DNA from: an uncultured Verrucomicrobiae bacterium | Lineage (GTDB): Bacteria; Verrucomicrobiota; Verrucomicrobiia; Verrucomicrobiales; DEV007 | DNA length: 6,583 bases | Reading direction: 5' to 3' | NCBI GenBank assembly: GCA_937898895.1 | Contig: CALDKL010000106.1 | Location: 1 to 6,583 of the forward strand | Shown: piece after piece, positions 5,589 through 6,583 of the stretch | How the letters are laid out: the number at the start of each line of letters is the position of its first letter | Numbering within the stretch: position 1 is the first letter of the stretch | Position numbers and translations under genes: made by a program | Notes under the pieces: generated by a model | The model's database searches: none | What the model was told of the DNA's origin: nothing | Seen by the model: the letters and a program-made list of their open reading frames with translations, nothing else

Positions 5589-6583
5589 TCATGCCGCCTT
5601 TTGTCCCGTCGCAAGGCGCATGATCGCCTCTTCGCCGAGTCCTTCCCTGGCCAGTTCGCCCGAGAGTCGCCCTTCGTGCATCACGAGGACGCGGTCGGAC
5701 ATGCCGATGATCTCTTCGAGATCGCTCGAAACGAACAGGATTGCCATTCCGCGCCGCGCGAGATCCTCCATGAGGGCGTAGATCTCCCGTTTTGCGCCGA
5801 TGTCGATTCCCCGGGTCGGCTCGTCGAGCAGGAGCACCTGCGGATTCATCGCGAGCCATTTTCCAAGGACCACCTTCTGCTGATTGCCGCCGGAGAGGAA
5901 ACGTACGACTTGCCGGGGGGACGGGGTTTTGATCCGCATCCGCTCGGTCATCTCCTCGGTGAGTCGGCGCTCTGCGGCAAGGTTGAGAAATCCGCAGCGC
6001 TGGTCACGCGAGATCGAAGCAAGGGAGAGATTGTCGGCCACGGCCATTTCCAGGAGGAGTCCCTGTTGTTTGCGGTCCTCCGGCACCAGGGCGAGGCCTG
6101 CCGCAATGGCCATGCTCGGATCCCGAAAGGATCGGCGAGTGCCGGCGACCGTGAGTGAACCTCCGCAGGCCGGGGTGATGCCGAACAGGGTCTGCAGCAG
6201 TTCGGTGCGTCCCGCTCCGACGAGCCCCGCCACCCCCACGATTTCTCCGGCGCGGAGTTCGAAGTCAATCGGACGCTCGGGATGGGCCGGGGTTCTGAGT
6301 CCCGAGGCAGAGAGCACCACTTCGCCAGGAGGGTGGGGGGAGTGGGCGTAGAATTGCGAGAGGTCCCGCCCGACCATAAGACTGACGATGCGCTCGTGGG
6401 TGATCTCCTCTCGGGAAAGTTCGCCGGCGTTCTGACCGTCGCGCAGCACCACGACGCGGTCAGCCAGTTCGATCACCTCGCCGAGGCGGTGCGAAATATA
6501 GAGAATGCTCACTCCCGTGGCACTCAGATCCCGGACCACTTTGAAAAGGCGTTCGGTCTCTCCCTGGGAAAGGCTCGAGGTCG
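5589..6583 (-). CDS. Sugar ABC transporter ATP-binding protein, RbsA/MglA type (N-terminus beyond right edge)
   Basis: About 331 C-terminal residues are visible of a family that usually has about 500. The frame is open to the right edge, so the GTG at 6539 is not the true start. The visible part opens inside the first nucleotide-binding cassette (TSSLSQGETERLF, just after Walker B, then YISHRL with the switch histidine). It continues through the linker SLMVGRDL into a complete second cassette. That has Walker A GLVGAGRTEL (6198-6227) with Arg-Thr-Glu in place of Lys-Ser/Thr, ABC signature LSGGNQQ (from 5897 downward) and Walker B VLLLDEPTRGIDIGAK (from 5837 downward). A second-cassette loop without lysine and SSD in place of the switch histidine are typical of this double-ATPase family. 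These proteins energise uptake of ribose, galactose, xylose or similar sugars with an RbsC-like permease and a periplasmic binding protein, presumably beyond the edge. The substrate cannot be told. Confidence 0.93.
   Translation of the reverse strand, partial: TSSLSQGETERLFKVVRDLSATGVSILYISHRLGEVIELADRVVVLRDGQNAGELSREEITHERIVSLMVGRDLSQFYAHSPHPPGEVVLSASGLRTPAHPERPIDFELRAGEIVGVAGLVGAGRTELLQTLFGITPACGGSLTVAGTRRSFRDPSMAIAAGLALVPEDRKQQGLLLEMAVADNLSLASISRDQRCGFLNLAAERRLTEEMTERMRIKTPSPRQVVRFLSGGNQQKVVLGKWLAMNPQVLLLDEPTRGIDIGAKREIYALMEDLARRGMAILFVSSDLEEIIGMSDRVLVMHEGRLSGELAREGLGEEAIMRLATGQKAA

Overview
This is a GC-rich bacterial chromosomal window carrying eight protein genes, two of them cut by the window edges. 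Gene types and style (GbsR-type regulator, secreted orphan proteins, almost no Shine-Dalgarno sequences, high GC with long antisense open frames) fit a free-living Gram-negative bacterium. Verrucomicrobiota is my best guess, but it rests on impression rather than a marker gene. I see no rRNA, tRNA, CRISPR array, insertion sequence or phage gene.

Layout. The minus strand on the left (1-2526) holds, in transcription order, a GbsR/MarR-type repressor gene, a TIGR01777-family NAD(P)-dependent epimerase gene (4-bp ATGA overlap), a DUF2071/YqjF-family gene (5-bp gap) and, after 78 bp, the first 36 codons of zwf (glucose-6-phosphate dehydrogenase). The first three look like one translationally coupled operon. 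A 7-4-7 inverted repeat 8 bp before the repressor start is a good candidate for its own operator.

The middle, plus strand (2783-4430), holds a small exported protein of unknown function and a secreted M23 zinc metallopeptidase with all five active-site residues. The 256-bp divergent region between repressor and exported protein contains several inverted repeats.

The right, minus strand (4481-6583), holds mnmA (tRNA 2-thiouridylase). Upstream of it in the same direction is the C-terminal two thirds of an RbsA/MglA-type sugar ABC transporter ATPase that runs off the right edge. The M23 gene and mnmA converge with only 50 bp between them.

The most interesting item is the regulator-epimerase-DUF2071 operon with its candidate autoregulatory operator. 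All the families are known, but the pathway they serve is not assigned. I found no clearly new defence or mobile system.
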